Assembly (NCBI GenBank): GCA_016791085.1
Contig: JAEUNN010000646.1
Coordinates: 1-6,140, forward strand
Direction of reading: 5' to 3'
DNA from: Rhodocyclaceae bacterium
GTDB taxonomy: Bacteria > Pseudomonadota > Gammaproteobacteria > Burkholderiales > Rhodocyclaceae
DNA: 6,140 bases
This document shows positions 1 through 6,140 of the stretch, piece by piece. Within the stretch, counting starts at the first letter, position 1. Every line of letters starts with the position of its first letter. Below the pieces are notes generated by a model. The model saw only the letters and a program-made list of their open reading frames with translations. It ran no database searches and was not told the origin of the DNA. A program made the position numbers and the translations under genes.

Positions 1-815
1 TCGAACGGCGACAGCCAGGGATTGCGATAGTCCAGCCCGACCACGAAGCCGACCGCAACCTTGTTGCCTTCCAGGTGATACAGGAAAGAACCGCCATAGG
101 TGTCGGTCGCAAGCGGCCAGCCCACGGTATGCACGATAAGTCCGGCCTGGTGCTTGGCGGGGTCGATTTCCCAAAGTTCCTTGATGCCTATGCCGTAAGT
201 TTGCGGTCCGGCATCCTTGCGCAGGTTGAAGCGCTCGAACAGGGTTTTGGTGAGCGAGCCGCGACAGCCTTCGGCAAATACGGTCTGCTTGGCGAGCAGC
301 TCCATGCCCGGCTGGTATTGCCCGGTAGGTTGGCCGTCGCGCCCGACGCCCATGTCGCCGGTCGCGACGCCGCGCACGGAACCATCGTCGTAGTACAGCA
401 CCTCGGCCGCCGCGAAGCCCGGGTAGACTTCCACGCCCAGGGCTTCCGCCTGCTCGCCCAGCCAGCGGCACACGCGCCCCAGGCTCACGATGTAATTGCC
501 GTGATTGTGCATGGACGGCGGCGTCGGCAGCTTGATTGCACGCGCTTCGGTCAGGAACAGGAATTGGTCTTCGCCGGCCGGGGTGTCCAGCGGTGCGCCC
601 AGCTCTTTCCAGTTGGGCAGCAGTTCATCCAGAGCCCGCGTTTCGAGCACCGCGCCGGACAGGATGTGCGCGCCGACTTCGGCACCTTTTTCGACCACGC
701 AGACCGACAGCTCGGCGCCGCGTTCGGCGGCGAGCTGTTTGAGCCGTATCGCGCAGGCAAGGCCGGAAGGCCCCGCGCCCACGATCACGACATCGAATTC
801 CATCGCTTCGCGCAT
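1..815 (-). CDS. etfQO: Electron-transfer-flavoprotein:ubiquinone oxidoreductase (ETF-QO), N-terminal half, cut by window edge
   Basis: This enzyme takes electrons from reduced ETF and passes them to ubiquinone at the inner face of the cytoplasmic membrane, so it links acyl-CoA dehydrogenases to respiration. The window shows 271 codons with no stop. Bacterial ETF-QO is about 550 residues, so about half is present. The protein begins MREAMEFDVVIVGAGPSGLA, with the FAD-binding GAGPSG at residues 13-18. It continues with the family-typical MHNHGNYIVSLG (about 102-113), AEGCRGSLTK in the FAD domain, and near the edge SFLYHLEGNKVAVGFVVGLDY. The C-terminal 4Fe-4S cluster domain would lie to the left of the window. 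I chose the ATG at 813-815 because AAGGA sits 7 bases before it; an in-frame ATG at 801-803 is the alternative. The gene follows the acyl-CoA dehydrogenase by 11 bases and is probably co-transcribed and translationally coupled with it. The family assignment is strong. Confidence 0.95.
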   Translation of the reverse strand, partial: MREAMEFDVVIVGAGPSGLACAIRLKQLAAERGAELSVCVVEKGAEVGAHILSGAVLETRALDELLPNWKELGAPLDTPAGEDQFLFLTEARAIKLPTPPSMHNHGNYIVSLGRVCRWLGEQAEALGVEVYPGFAAAEVLYYDDGSVRGVATGDMGVGRDGQPTGQYQPGMELLAKQTVFAEGCRGSLTKTLFERFNLRKDAGPQTYGIGIKELWEIDPAKHQAGLIVHTVGWPLATDTYGGSFLYHLEGNKVAVGFVVGLDYRNPWLSPF

Positions 816-822
816 GATGGTT

Positions 823-829
823 TCCTTTA
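823..829 (-). promoter_or_regulatory. Ribosome binding site of etfQO overlapping the upstream stop codon
   Basis: Read on the minus strand the junction is TAAAGGAAACCATCATG. The TAA stop of the acyl-CoA dehydrogenase (827-829) merges with the AAGGA Shine-Dalgarno sequence, and the ATG follows after 7 bases. A terminating ribosome would therefore sit on the next initiation site, which suggests translational coupling. The sequence is directly visible; the coupling is inferred. Confidence 0.7.
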
Positions 830-2608
830 GAACTGCGCGTCTTCGAGCGCCAGCACTGAAGCCGCGCCGTTCTGGATGGCGGCCTGCCAGGCCAGGGTAC
901 GCGGCAGTTCGTGCTCGATGAAAAAGCTCGCGGTGGCCAGTTTGGCTTTCCAGAAGCTCGCGTCGCCGTCGCCGGCAGCCAGTTTGGCGCTGGCAACCTG
1001 CGCGGCGCGCGCCATTTGCCAGGCGCCGACCACGGTACCGGTCAGCCACAGGAAAGGAACGGCCCCGGCCGCGGTGACGGCGGGCTGGCTTTGCGCCAGC
1101 ACCCAGCTCACGGTGTCGGTAAATACCTTCGCCCCGTCGCCAAGCTGCGCACCCAGACGCGCCAGCGCGGCGTCGCCGCTGCCCGTCAGCTGCTCGGCCG
1201 TGGCACGGATGCGGCCGGCCAGCGCATTGGCGGTTTCGCCCTTGTCGCGCGACAGTTTGCGGCCTATCAGATCGTTCGCCTGTATGCCGGTGGTGCCTTC
1301 GTAAATGGTGGTGATGCGCGCATCGCGCATGTGCTGGCAGGCGCCGGTTTCTTCTATGAAGCCCACGCCGCCATGCACCTGTATGCCGGTGGACGTGATT
1401 TCCAGAGACGACTCGGTGCACCAGCCCTTGACCACCGGCGTGAAAAATTCGGTGAAGCGCTGCGCTTCGCCACGCGTGATTTCGTCCGGGTGCGAGTGCG
1501 CGACGTCGATCTGCGCAGCCGTGTAATACGCCGTGGCGCGCATGGCTTCGACGCGCGACTTCATGTTCATGAGCATGCGGCGTACGTCCGGGTGGTGCAG
1601 GATGGCCTGCCCGGCAGCGCCGCCTATGGGCTTGCCCTGCACGCGTTCGCGCGCATAGTTGACGGCCTGCTGGTAGGCGCGCTCGGAAATCGCGACGCCT
1701 TCCAGGCCCACGTTGAGGCGGGCGTGGTTCATCATCGTGAACATGTATTCGAGCCCGCGGTTGGCCTGGCCGACCAGATAGCCGATCGCGCCTTCCTTTT
1801 CGCCGAAAGCCATGACCGCCGTGGGGCTGCCGTGTATGCCCATCTTGTGCTCGATGGAAGCGCACAGCAGGTCGTTGCGGGCACCCAGGCTGCCGTCTTC
1901 ATTGACCAGGAATTTGGGCACCACGAACAGGGATATGCCCTTCACGCCGGGAGGCGCGTCCGGCAGGCGTGCCAGCACCAGGTGGATAATGTTATCCGCC
2001 ATGTCGTGCTCGCCCCAGGTGATGAATATTTTGGTGCCCGAGATCAGGAAATGGTCGCCGTTGGGTATCGCCTTGGTGCGCACGGCGGCCAGATCGGAAC
2101 CGGCCTGCGGCTCGGTCAGGTTCATGGTGCCGGTCCAGGTGCCGGCCACCATGTTGGGCAGGTAGCGCGACTTGATTTCGTCGGACCCGTGGTGCGCGAT
2201 GGCCTCGACGGCACCCATGGTAAGCATGGGACACAGCGCGAAGGCCATGTTGGCGGCTTTCCACATTTCCTGCACCGGTATGGACACCAGCGTGGGCAGT
2301 CCCTGTCCGCCCAGATCGGTACCCGCCGGCATGGCATTCCAGCCGTTCTCGGAAAATCGCGTATAGGCGTCCTTGAAGCCGTCGGCCGCGGTCACCACGG
2401 TGTCGGCCCAGCGTGCCCCCTGGCGGTCTCCCTGTGCATTGATGGGGGCGAGTACGTCGGATGCGAATTTGCCGGCTTCGTCGAGTATGGCTTCGACCAA
2501 ATCTTCGCTGGTTTCTTCGAAACCCGGCAGCGCGCTCACCTCGGCCAGTCCGGCCAGTTCTTTCATCGCGAACAGCATATCGCGCACGGGGGCAACATAG
2601 GTCGTCAT
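827..2608 (-). CDS. Acyl-CoA dehydrogenase, long DmdC/FadE-like type with extra C-terminal domain
   Basis: This FAD-dependent cytoplasmic enzyme oxidises an acyl-CoA to the trans-2-enoyl-CoA and hands electrons to ETF. It has 593 residues, about 200 more than classical short/medium-chain acyl-CoA dehydrogenases, matching the long subfamily that includes 3-methylmercaptopropionyl-CoA dehydrogenase (DmdC). The order is: a short N-terminal extension (about 1-35, YVAPVRDM), the alpha-helical N domain (about 36-158), the middle beta domain with NLTEPQAGSD at 163-172, the C-terminal helical domain with VHGGVGFIEE (411-420) and IYEGTTGIQAND (435-446), and an additional helical domain at about 460-590. 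Glu437 in IYEGT aligns with the catalytic base of medium-chain acyl-CoA dehydrogenase, so the active site looks intact. The ATG start has GAGGA 9 bases upstream (2618-2622). It lies between the acyl-CoA synthetase and etfQO, which supply its substrate and its electron outlet. The exact substrate cannot be told: medium- or long-chain acyl-CoA and methylmercaptopropionyl-CoA are all possible. Confidence 0.95.
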   Translation of the reverse strand: MTTYVAPVRDMLFAMKELAGLAEVSALPGFEETSEDLVEAILDEAGKFASDVLAPINAQGDRQGARWADTVVTAADGFKDAYTRFSENGWNAMPAGTDLGGQGLPTLVSIPVQEMWKAANMAFALCPMLTMGAVEAIAHHGSDEIKSRYLPNMVAGTWTGTMNLTEPQAGSDLAAVRTKAIPNGDHFLISGTKIFITWGEHDMADNIIHLVLARLPDAPPGVKGISLFVVPKFLVNEDGSLGARNDLLCASIEHKMGIHGSPTAVMAFGEKEGAIGYLVGQANRGLEYMFTMMNHARLNVGLEGVAISERAYQQAVNYARERVQGKPIGGAAGQAILHHPDVRRMLMNMKSRVEAMRATAYYTAAQIDVAHSHPDEITRGEAQRFTEFFTPVVKGWCTESSLEITSTGIQVHGGVGFIEETGACQHMRDARITTIYEGTTGIQANDLIGRKLSRDKGETANALAGRIRATAEQLTGSGDAALARLGAQLGDGAKVFTDTVSWVLAQSQPAVTAAGAVPFLWLTGTVVGAWQMARAAQVASAKLAAGDGDASFWKAKLATASFFIEHELPRTLAWQAAIQNGAASVLALEDAQF

Positions 2609-2657
2609 GGGACGCTATCCTCAAATATCTGTAAGTTGCATTAACGAGGTGGAGGCG

Positions 2658-2716
2658 GGGCCGGGCAGCCTCGGCCTGGCGGCCGGGCAGTCTCCCCTTG
2701 CTGCAATGCCCGGCCC
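2658..2716. repeat. Inverted repeat GGGCCGGGCA ... TGCCCGGCCC with a second copy of the left arm
   Basis: GGGCCGGGCA at 2658-2667 is the exact reverse complement of TGCCCGGCCC at 2707-2716. A second left arm, GGCCGGGCA at 2681-2689, can also pair with 2707-2715 across a 17-base loop. The right arm thus has two possible partners, giving two mutually exclusive stem-loops. In GC-rich DNA some self-complementarity is expected, but a perfect 10-base match plus a 9-base competing match in 60 bases is notable. The function is unknown. Confidence 0.6.
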
Positions 2717-2720
2717 GCGC

Positions 2721-2738
2721 GGCAGCCAGGCGGCTGCC
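2721..2738. repeat. Compact hairpin just downstream of the synthetase stop
   Basis: GGCAGCC (2721-2727) and GGCTGCC (2732-2738) form a perfect 7-base stem with a 4-base loop. It starts 12 bases after the synthetase stop codon in the direction of transcription. No T-tract follows on the minus strand, so it does not meet the usual description of a rho-independent terminator. It could protect the 3' end of the synthetase message, cause partial termination, or be fortuitous. Confidence 0.5.
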
Positions 2739-2750
2739 GCTTGCGCCGAT

Positions 2751-4394
2751 CTACTCGATGGCCGCCGACGATTTCACTTGCTGGCGGAGCACGAATTTCT
2801 GAATCTTGCCCGTGGAGGTTTTGGGCAAGGCACCAAATATGATTTTCTTCGGCACCTTGTAGCGCGCGAGGTGCGCGCGGCAGTGCTCGATAACTTCCTG
2901 TTCGGTCGGGTTGGCGCCGTCCTTGAGTTCGACGAAGGCGCACGGCACTTCACCCCACTTGGGATCGGGCATCGCCACCACCGCCGCGGCGATGACGGCC
3001 GGATGGCGATACAGGGATTCCTCGACTTCCAGCGAAGAAATGTTTTCGCCGCCGGAAATGATCACGTCCTTGGAGCGGTCCTTGATCTTGACGTAGCCGT
3101 CGGAATGCACCACGGCCAGGTCGCCGGTGTGGAACCAGCCGCCCTGGAAGCTTTCCATGGTGGCCTTGGGATTCTTCAGGTAGCCCTTCATGACCAGGTT
3201 GCCGCGGAACATGATTTCGCCCATGGTTTCGCCATCCCAGGGCACCGGCTGCATGGTTTGCGGATCGAGCACCGTGATGCCTTCCTGCATGTGGTAGCGC
3301 ACGCCCTGGCGGCCGTTGCGTTCGGCGCGCAGTTCTATGGGCAGGCGGTCCCACTCGGGATGTTTGGCGCACACCGAGGCCGGGCCGTAAGTTTCGGTCA
3401 GTCCGTACACGTGGGTAAGATTGAAACCCAGGCGTTCCATGCCTTCGATAATGGCGGCCGGCGGCGCCGCGCCAGCGATCAGCGCGCTCACCTTGTGGTT
3501 GATGCCGGCACGCACTTCTTCGGGTGCGTTGATGAGCATGCCGTGCACGATGGGCGCACCGCAGAAGTGCGTGACACCGTGTTCGCGTATCAGTGAAAAG
3601 ATCAGCGCCGGGTCAACCTTGCGCAGGCACACATTGACGCCGGTATTGGCGGCCATGGTCCAGGGGAAGCACCAGCCGTTGCAGTGGAACATCGGCAAGG
3701 TCCACAGATACACGGCGTGTTGCGGCATGCCCCAGGAAACGATATTGCTGACCGCGTTCAGATATGCACCACGATGGTGATAAACCACGCCCTTGGGGTC
3801 GCCGGTGGTGCCCGAAGTGTAATTAAGCGCGATGGCGTTCCATTCGTCGCTGGGGTTTTGCCAGGCGAATTCGGGATCGCCGTCGGCGATGAATTTTTCG
3901 TATTCGATTTCGCCCAGCAGCTTTCCGGGCGGCGCCAGCGGGTCATCCACGTCGATCACGAGCGGGCGCTCGCCTTTGATGAGCGTCAGCGCCTTTTCGA
4001 TGATGGCGGAAAATTCGCGGTCGGTAATGAGCACTTTCGCCGCGCCGTGGTCGAGCATGAAGGCGATGGCTTCGGCGTCCAGGCGCGTATTGAGCGTATT
4101 GAGCACGGCGCCGGTCATGGGCACGCCGAAATGCGTCTCGAACATTTCCGGCGAGTTGGCCAGCATGACCGCCACGGTGTGGCCCTCGCCCACGCCACGC
4201 TGAGTTAGTGCGCTGGCGAGTCGGCGGCAGCGCGTGTAAGTTTCCTGCCAGGTGTATTGCTTGTCGCCATGAATGACGGCGACGCGCTTGGGATAAACGA
4301 AAGCCGAGCGCTCGATGAAAGTAAGGGGAGTAAGCTGGGTGAAATTGGCCGGGTTCTTATCCAGCCCGACCTGATACGGATTCGTGTTATCCAC
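2751..4394 (-). CDS. AMP-forming acyl-CoA synthetase (medium-chain fatty acyl / DmdB-like ligase)
   Basis: This cytoplasmic enzyme adenylates a carboxylic acid with ATP and transfers it to CoA, making the acyl-CoA for the dehydrogenase encoded next. All core motifs of the ANL adenylating family are present (numbered from the ATG at 4406): the phosphate-binding YTSGTTGDPKG at 196-206, YGLTETYGP at 334-342, GWFHTGDL at 423-430, the hinge region DRSKDVIISGGENIS at 443-457, and the C-terminal PKTSTGKIQK at 528-537 with catalytic Lys534. The enzyme looks intact and full length (547 residues from the GTG, 551 from the ATG). The opening NPYQVGLDKNPANFTQLTPLTF is typical of the AlkK/DmdB-like subgroup. 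I prefer the GTG at 4392-4394 because GGAGGA lies 4 bases before it; the in-frame ATG at 4404-4406 has no ribosome binding site and overlaps that GGAGGA. The gene starts the metabolic cluster and faces the sensor kinase across the divergent region. The substrate is undetermined. Confidence 0.94.
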   Translation of the reverse strand: MDNTNPYQVGLDKNPANFTQLTPLTFIERSAFVYPKRVAVIHGDKQYTWQETYTRCRRLASALTQRGVGEGHTVAVMLANSPEMFETHFGVPMTGAVLNTLNTRLDAEAIAFMLDHGAAKVLITDREFSAIIEKALTLIKGERPLVIDVDDPLAPPGKLLGEIEYEKFIADGDPEFAWQNPSDEWNAIALNYTSGTTGDPKGVVYHHRGAYLNAVSNIVSWGMPQHAVYLWTLPMFHCNGWCFPWTMAANTGVNVCLRKVDPALIFSLIREHGVTHFCGAPIVHGMLINAPEEVRAGINHKVSALIAGAAPPAAIIEGMERLGFNLTHVYGLTETYGPASVCAKHPEWDRLPIELRAERNGRQGVRYHMQEGITVLDPQTMQPVPWDGETMGEIMFRGNLVMKGYLKNPKATMESFQGGWFHTGDLAVVHSDGYVKIKDRSKDVIISGGENISSLEVEESLYRHPAVIAAAVVAMPDPKWGEVPCAFVELKDGANPTEQEVIEHCRAHLARYKVPKKIIFGALPKTSTGKIQKFVLRQQVKSSAAIE

Positions 4395-4398
4395 AATT

Positions 4399-4404
4399 TC
4401 CTCC
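4399..4404 (-). promoter_or_regulatory. Ribosome binding site GGAGGA that decides the synthetase start
   Basis: On the minus strand the sequence reads ATGGAGGAAATTGTGGAT. GGAGGA is a near-perfect Shine-Dalgarno sequence ending 4 bases before GTG (4392-4394). The upstream ATG (4404-4406) overlaps this element and has nothing similar before it. This favours initiation at GTG, giving MDNTNPYQVG as the N-terminus. Confidence 0.65.
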
Positions 4405-4440
4405 ATTCGTCAGTACAGTTGGTTTCGGGGCGACACGGTG

Positions 4441-4456
4441 GCTGTCGTCTGACAGC
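4441..4456. repeat. Dyad GCTGTC-N4-GACAGC, possible operator
   Basis: GCTGTC (4441-4446) and GACAGC (4451-4456) are exact reverse complements around a 4-base centre. It lies 47 bases upstream of the synthetase GTG, within the likely 5' leader or promoter region. It may be a protein binding site or a small RNA hairpin in the leader. No regulator family is recognised. Confidence 0.45.
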
Positions 4457-4464
4457 AATAAGAA

Positions 4465-4482
4465 TGGCAAAACAAATTGCCA
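4465..4482. repeat. Dyad TGGCAA-N6-TTGCCA, candidate operator
   Basis: TGGCAA (4465-4470) and TTGCCA (4477-4482) form a perfect 18-base dyad in the AT-rich middle of the divergent region. Size and symmetry suit a dimeric helix-turn-helix regulator. Each arm also matches a -35 hexamer (TTGACA) at five of six positions, but no good -10 lies at the correct distance. A role in control of the acyl-CoA operon is inferred from position only. Confidence 0.5.
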
Positions 4483-4500
4483 CAATTTTGCGTAGATTGT
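4482..4500. repeat. Dyad ACAAT-N9-ATTGT adjoining the TGGCAA dyad
   Basis: ACAAT (4482-4486) and ATTGT (4496-4500) are reverse complements separated by 9 bases, and the first arm shares base 4482 with the preceding dyad. The arms are short and AT-rich, so chance is a real possibility. The overall spacing would fit a LysR-type site loosely, though no LysR gene is in the window. Confidence 0.3.
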
Positions 4501-4571
4501 AACGAATGTTTGCGTGTGCCTCGGGCGCAACAGCCTGGCCTAGAATGCCCCCCGGTCAAAGGGAGATCGCC

Positions 4572-6140
4572 ATGCAAGAGCCGTCGCCGCTGGACGAACA
4601 CCATCGCCTGGAAATGTTGCAGGCCGGCCTGGACCTGTTGAATCAGGGCATCACGGTTTTCGATGCCGACCTGCGCATGGTGGCGTGGAACCTCACTTTC
4701 CTGCGCCTGCTCGACTTCCCGTCGAATCTGGCGCATATAGGTGCGCCGTTCGACGCATTCATCCGCTACAACGCCGAACGCGGCGAGTACGGCGCGGGCG
4801 ATCCGGCCGAGCAGGTGGAAGAGCGCGTGTCTGCGGCGCGCGGCTTCCAGCCCCACTATACCGAGCGCACCCGCCCCGACGGCCGCATCCTGGCCGTGCG
4901 CGGCGAGCCGCTGCCGCACAAGGGCTTCGTGACGTTATACACCGATGTCACGTCGCAGCGGCGGTACGAACAGCTGATACGCCGCCAGAACGCCGACCTC
5001 GAAGAGCGGGTACGCGACCGCACCGCGGCGCTGCAATCGGCCAACAACCGGCTTACCGAGGCCAATGCCGCCAACGTGCAGATCGCCGCCGCCCTGAAGC
5101 GCAGCGAAGAGCGCATGCGGCTCATTTCGGACAATGTGCCGGCCATGATCGGGTATTTCGACCGGCATGAAATTTTCCGCTATGGCAACCGCGGCTACGA
5201 ACGCTGGTTCGCGCACGACCAGATTGCCGGCAAAACCATAGAAGAAGTGGTGGGCACGCAGGTATATACACTGGTGCACCAGCACGTGCGCACGGCCCTG
5301 TCGGGCCGCCAGGTGAGCTACGAATATCACGTCGAGCGCGACAACGGCGATATCGCCTATGCGCGCAGCACGCTGGTGCCGGAATTTTCCGCCGATGGCG
5401 AGGTGCGCGGCTGTTTCGTGCTGTCCATAGACATCACCGAACAGCGGCGTACCCAGGCGGCCCTGGCGCAGGCGCAGAAAATGGAAGCCATCGGCCAGTT
5501 GAGCGGCGGCATTGCGCACGACTTCAACAACATACTGACCGTGGTGATCGGCAATCTGTCGGTGCTGGAGAGCCGCAGCGGCGCGGAGGCGCAGGAATTT
5601 CTGGCGCCGGCGCTGGCGGCGGCGCGGCGCGGCGTGGAACTGATACGCCGGCTGCTCACCTTTTCGCGCCAGCAACCGCTGTTGCCGCGGCCGGTCGACG
5701 TGGGCGCGCTGATCCAGGAACTGGTGCGCCTGTTGCGGCGCTCGCTGCCGGAAAATATCGACATCGAGGCCGCCGCCGATCATGCCCCGCTGTATGCCAT
5801 GACCGACCCGAACCAGCTGGAAAGCGCGCTGCTCAACCTGGCGCTCAATGCGCGCGATGCCATGCCCGGCGGCGGCCGTCTGCGCATCGAAGCCGTGGCG
5901 GCACCGCTGGGCGAAAGCGAAGCGGCAGCCAGCGACGTGGCGCCCGGCGATTATTTGCGCATCAGCGTGCGCGACACCGGCACCGGCATGGACGAAGCGA
6001 CGCTGGCGCGCGTATTCGAGCCGTTTTTCACGACCAAACCTTTCGGCAGCGGCAGCGGCCTGGGCATGGCCATGGTGTATGGCTTCGTCAAACAGTCGGG
6101 CGGCGCGATCCGCCTCGAAAGCCGTCCCGGCGCCGGCACC
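4572..6140 (+). CDS. Soluble PAS-PAS sensor histidine kinase, C-terminus beyond window (possibly hybrid)
   Basis: This is a two-component sensor that senses a signal through PAS domains and autophosphorylates on histidine. The frame is open for 523 codons to the window edge. Residues about 17-130 form a PAS_7-type domain (GLDLLNQGITVFDADLRMVAWN, then FIRYNAERGEYGAGD and FVTLYTDVT). A long charged helix, probably coiled coil, spans about 130-182. A second PAS/PAC follows at about 180-295, ending FVLSIDITEQRR. The kinase core has the H-box GQLSGGIAHDFNNIL with phospho-acceptor His316, the N-box LNLALNARDAM with Asn426, the G1 box DTGTGM (468-473), FEPFFTTK (482-489) and the glycine-rich G2 box GSGSGLGMAMVYGF (492-505). 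All catalytic motifs seem intact. No membrane segment or signal peptide is visible, so it is cytoplasmic. GGGAG lies 6 bases before the ATG. Kinases of this HDFNN type often carry a C-terminal receiver domain, which could follow beyond the edge. The ligand and partner regulator are unknown. Confidence 0.93.
   Translation, partial: MQEPSPLDEHHRLEMLQAGLDLLNQGITVFDADLRMVAWNLTFLRLLDFPSNLAHIGAPFDAFIRYNAERGEYGAGDPAEQVEERVSAARGFQPHYTERTRPDGRILAVRGEPLPHKGFVTLYTDVTSQRRYEQLIRRQNADLEERVRDRTAALQSANNRLTEANAANVQIAAALKRSEERMRLISDNVPAMIGYFDRHEIFRYGNRGYERWFAHDQIAGKTIEEVVGTQVYTLVHQHVRTALSGRQVSYEYHVERDNGDIAYARSTLVPEFSADGEVRGCFVLSIDITEQRRTQAALAQAQKMEAIGQLSGGIAHDFNNILTVVIGNLSVLESRSGAEAQEFLAPALAAARRGVELIRRLLTFSRQQPLLPRPVDVGALIQELVRLLRRSLPENIDIEAAADHAPLYAMTDPNQLESALLNLALNARDAMPGGGRLRIEAVAAPLGESEAAASDVAPGDYLRISVRDTGTGMDEATLARVFEPFFTTKPFGSGSGLGMAMVYGFVKQSGGAIRLESRPGAGT

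Larger units (their letters stand above)
2609..2750. other. Intergenic gap between synthetase and dehydrogenase, rich in inverted repeats
   Basis: These 142 bases separate the synthetase stop from the dehydrogenase start. The right part, nearest the synthetase, is very GC-rich and holds the inverted repeats listed separately. The left part (about 2618-2645) is more AT-rich and contains the dehydrogenase ribosome binding site. I see no convincing -35/-10 pair and no T-run that would make a classical intrinsic terminator on the minus strand. The gap could hold an attenuator, an RNA processing site or a second promoter; the sequence alone does not decide. Confidence 0.5.
4407..4571. promoter_or_regulatory. 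Divergent intergenic region between synthetase operon and sensor kinase
   Basis: This gene-free stretch (4395-4571 if the GTG start is used) must hold promoters for both directions. Its middle (about 4451-4515) is clearly more AT-rich than the genes on either side. A plus-strand -10-like TAGAAT sits at 4541-4546, 25 bases before the kinase ATG, and a minus-strand -10-like TACAAT lies at 4496-4501. Neither has a good -35 hexamer at 16-18 bases, so the promoters may be activator-dependent or elsewhere. Three short dyads lie between 4441 and 4500. The role as a promoter region follows from gene orientation; exact start sites are not supported. Confidence 0.6.

Noticed and set aside
75..830. Plus-strand open frame (251 codons) opposite etfQO
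   Set aside because: Antisense shadow of the ETF-QO N-terminal domain, whose minus-strand reading matches the family throughout.
911..2644. Long plus-strand open frame (577 codons) opposite the acyl-CoA dehydrogenase
   Set aside because: It is antisense to a gene with complete family motifs. Its translation is rich in His, Gly, Arg and Ala with no recognisable domain, as expected for the shadow frame of GC-rich coding DNA.
2721..2738. Rho-independent terminator after the synthetase
   Set aside because: The hairpin is good but no T-run follows on the minus strand, so it was recorded only as a hairpin.
2607..3596. Plus-strand open frame (329 codons) opposite the acyl-CoA synthetase
   Set aside because: Low-complexity His/Gly/Ala/Arg composition, no domain, and fully antisense to the conserved ligase motifs.
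4465..4482. Sigma-54 type -24/-12 promoter (TGGCAA ... TTGC)
   Set aside because: The spacing between the GG and GC elements is 11 bases instead of the required 10, on both strands because the site is symmetric. It is better described as a dyad.
4410..4919. Minus-strand open frame (169 codons) spanning the divergent region and the kinase start
   Set aside because: It runs through the AT-rich promoter region and the well-supported kinase N-terminus. It shows no recognisable protein features.
4935..5783. Minus-strand open frame (282 codons) opposite the sensor kinase
   Set aside because: The plus strand encodes contiguous PAS and kinase motifs here; the minus frame has shadow-like composition and no domain.

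Overview
The window looks like ordinary chromosomal DNA from a GC-rich proteobacterium. The three metabolic proteins and the sensor kinase are of types common in Burkholderiales, and Alcaligenaceae (Bordetella/Achromobacter-like) is my best guess. That assignment rests on recognising the proteins and on base composition, not on a search. No mobile element, CRISPR array, tRNA or rRNA is visible.

Layout. Positions 1-4406 carry three genes on the minus strand, read right to left: an AMP-forming acyl-CoA synthetase (2751-4394), a long FadE/DmdC-type acyl-CoA dehydrogenase (827-2608), and the N-terminal half of an electron-transfer-flavoprotein:ubiquinone oxidoreductase (1-815, cut by the window edge). 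A 142-base gap rich in inverted repeats separates the synthetase from the dehydrogenase. The dehydrogenase and the oxidoreductase are only 11 bases apart, and the stop codon of the first runs into the ribosome binding site of the second. Positions 4407-4571 are a relatively AT-rich divergent intergenic region with three small dyads. From 4572 to the right edge, on the plus strand, is a soluble PAS-PAS sensor histidine kinase whose C-terminus lies outside the window.

How the genes fit together. The three minus-strand genes form a logical chain. A carboxylic acid is activated to its CoA thioester, the thioester is oxidised to the enoyl-CoA, and the electrons leave through ETF and ETF-QO into the ubiquinone pool. 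The substrate is not readable from sequence; both enzymes resemble the DmdB/DmdC pair as well as general medium-chain fatty-acid enzymes. The divergent kinase shares the upstream region and could be linked in regulation, but nothing here proves that.

I found no clearly undescribed system. The points most worth checking are the clustered dyads in the divergent promoter region, the repeat-rich gap inside the metabolic cluster, the GTG start of the synthetase, and the kinase-metabolic gene pairing.
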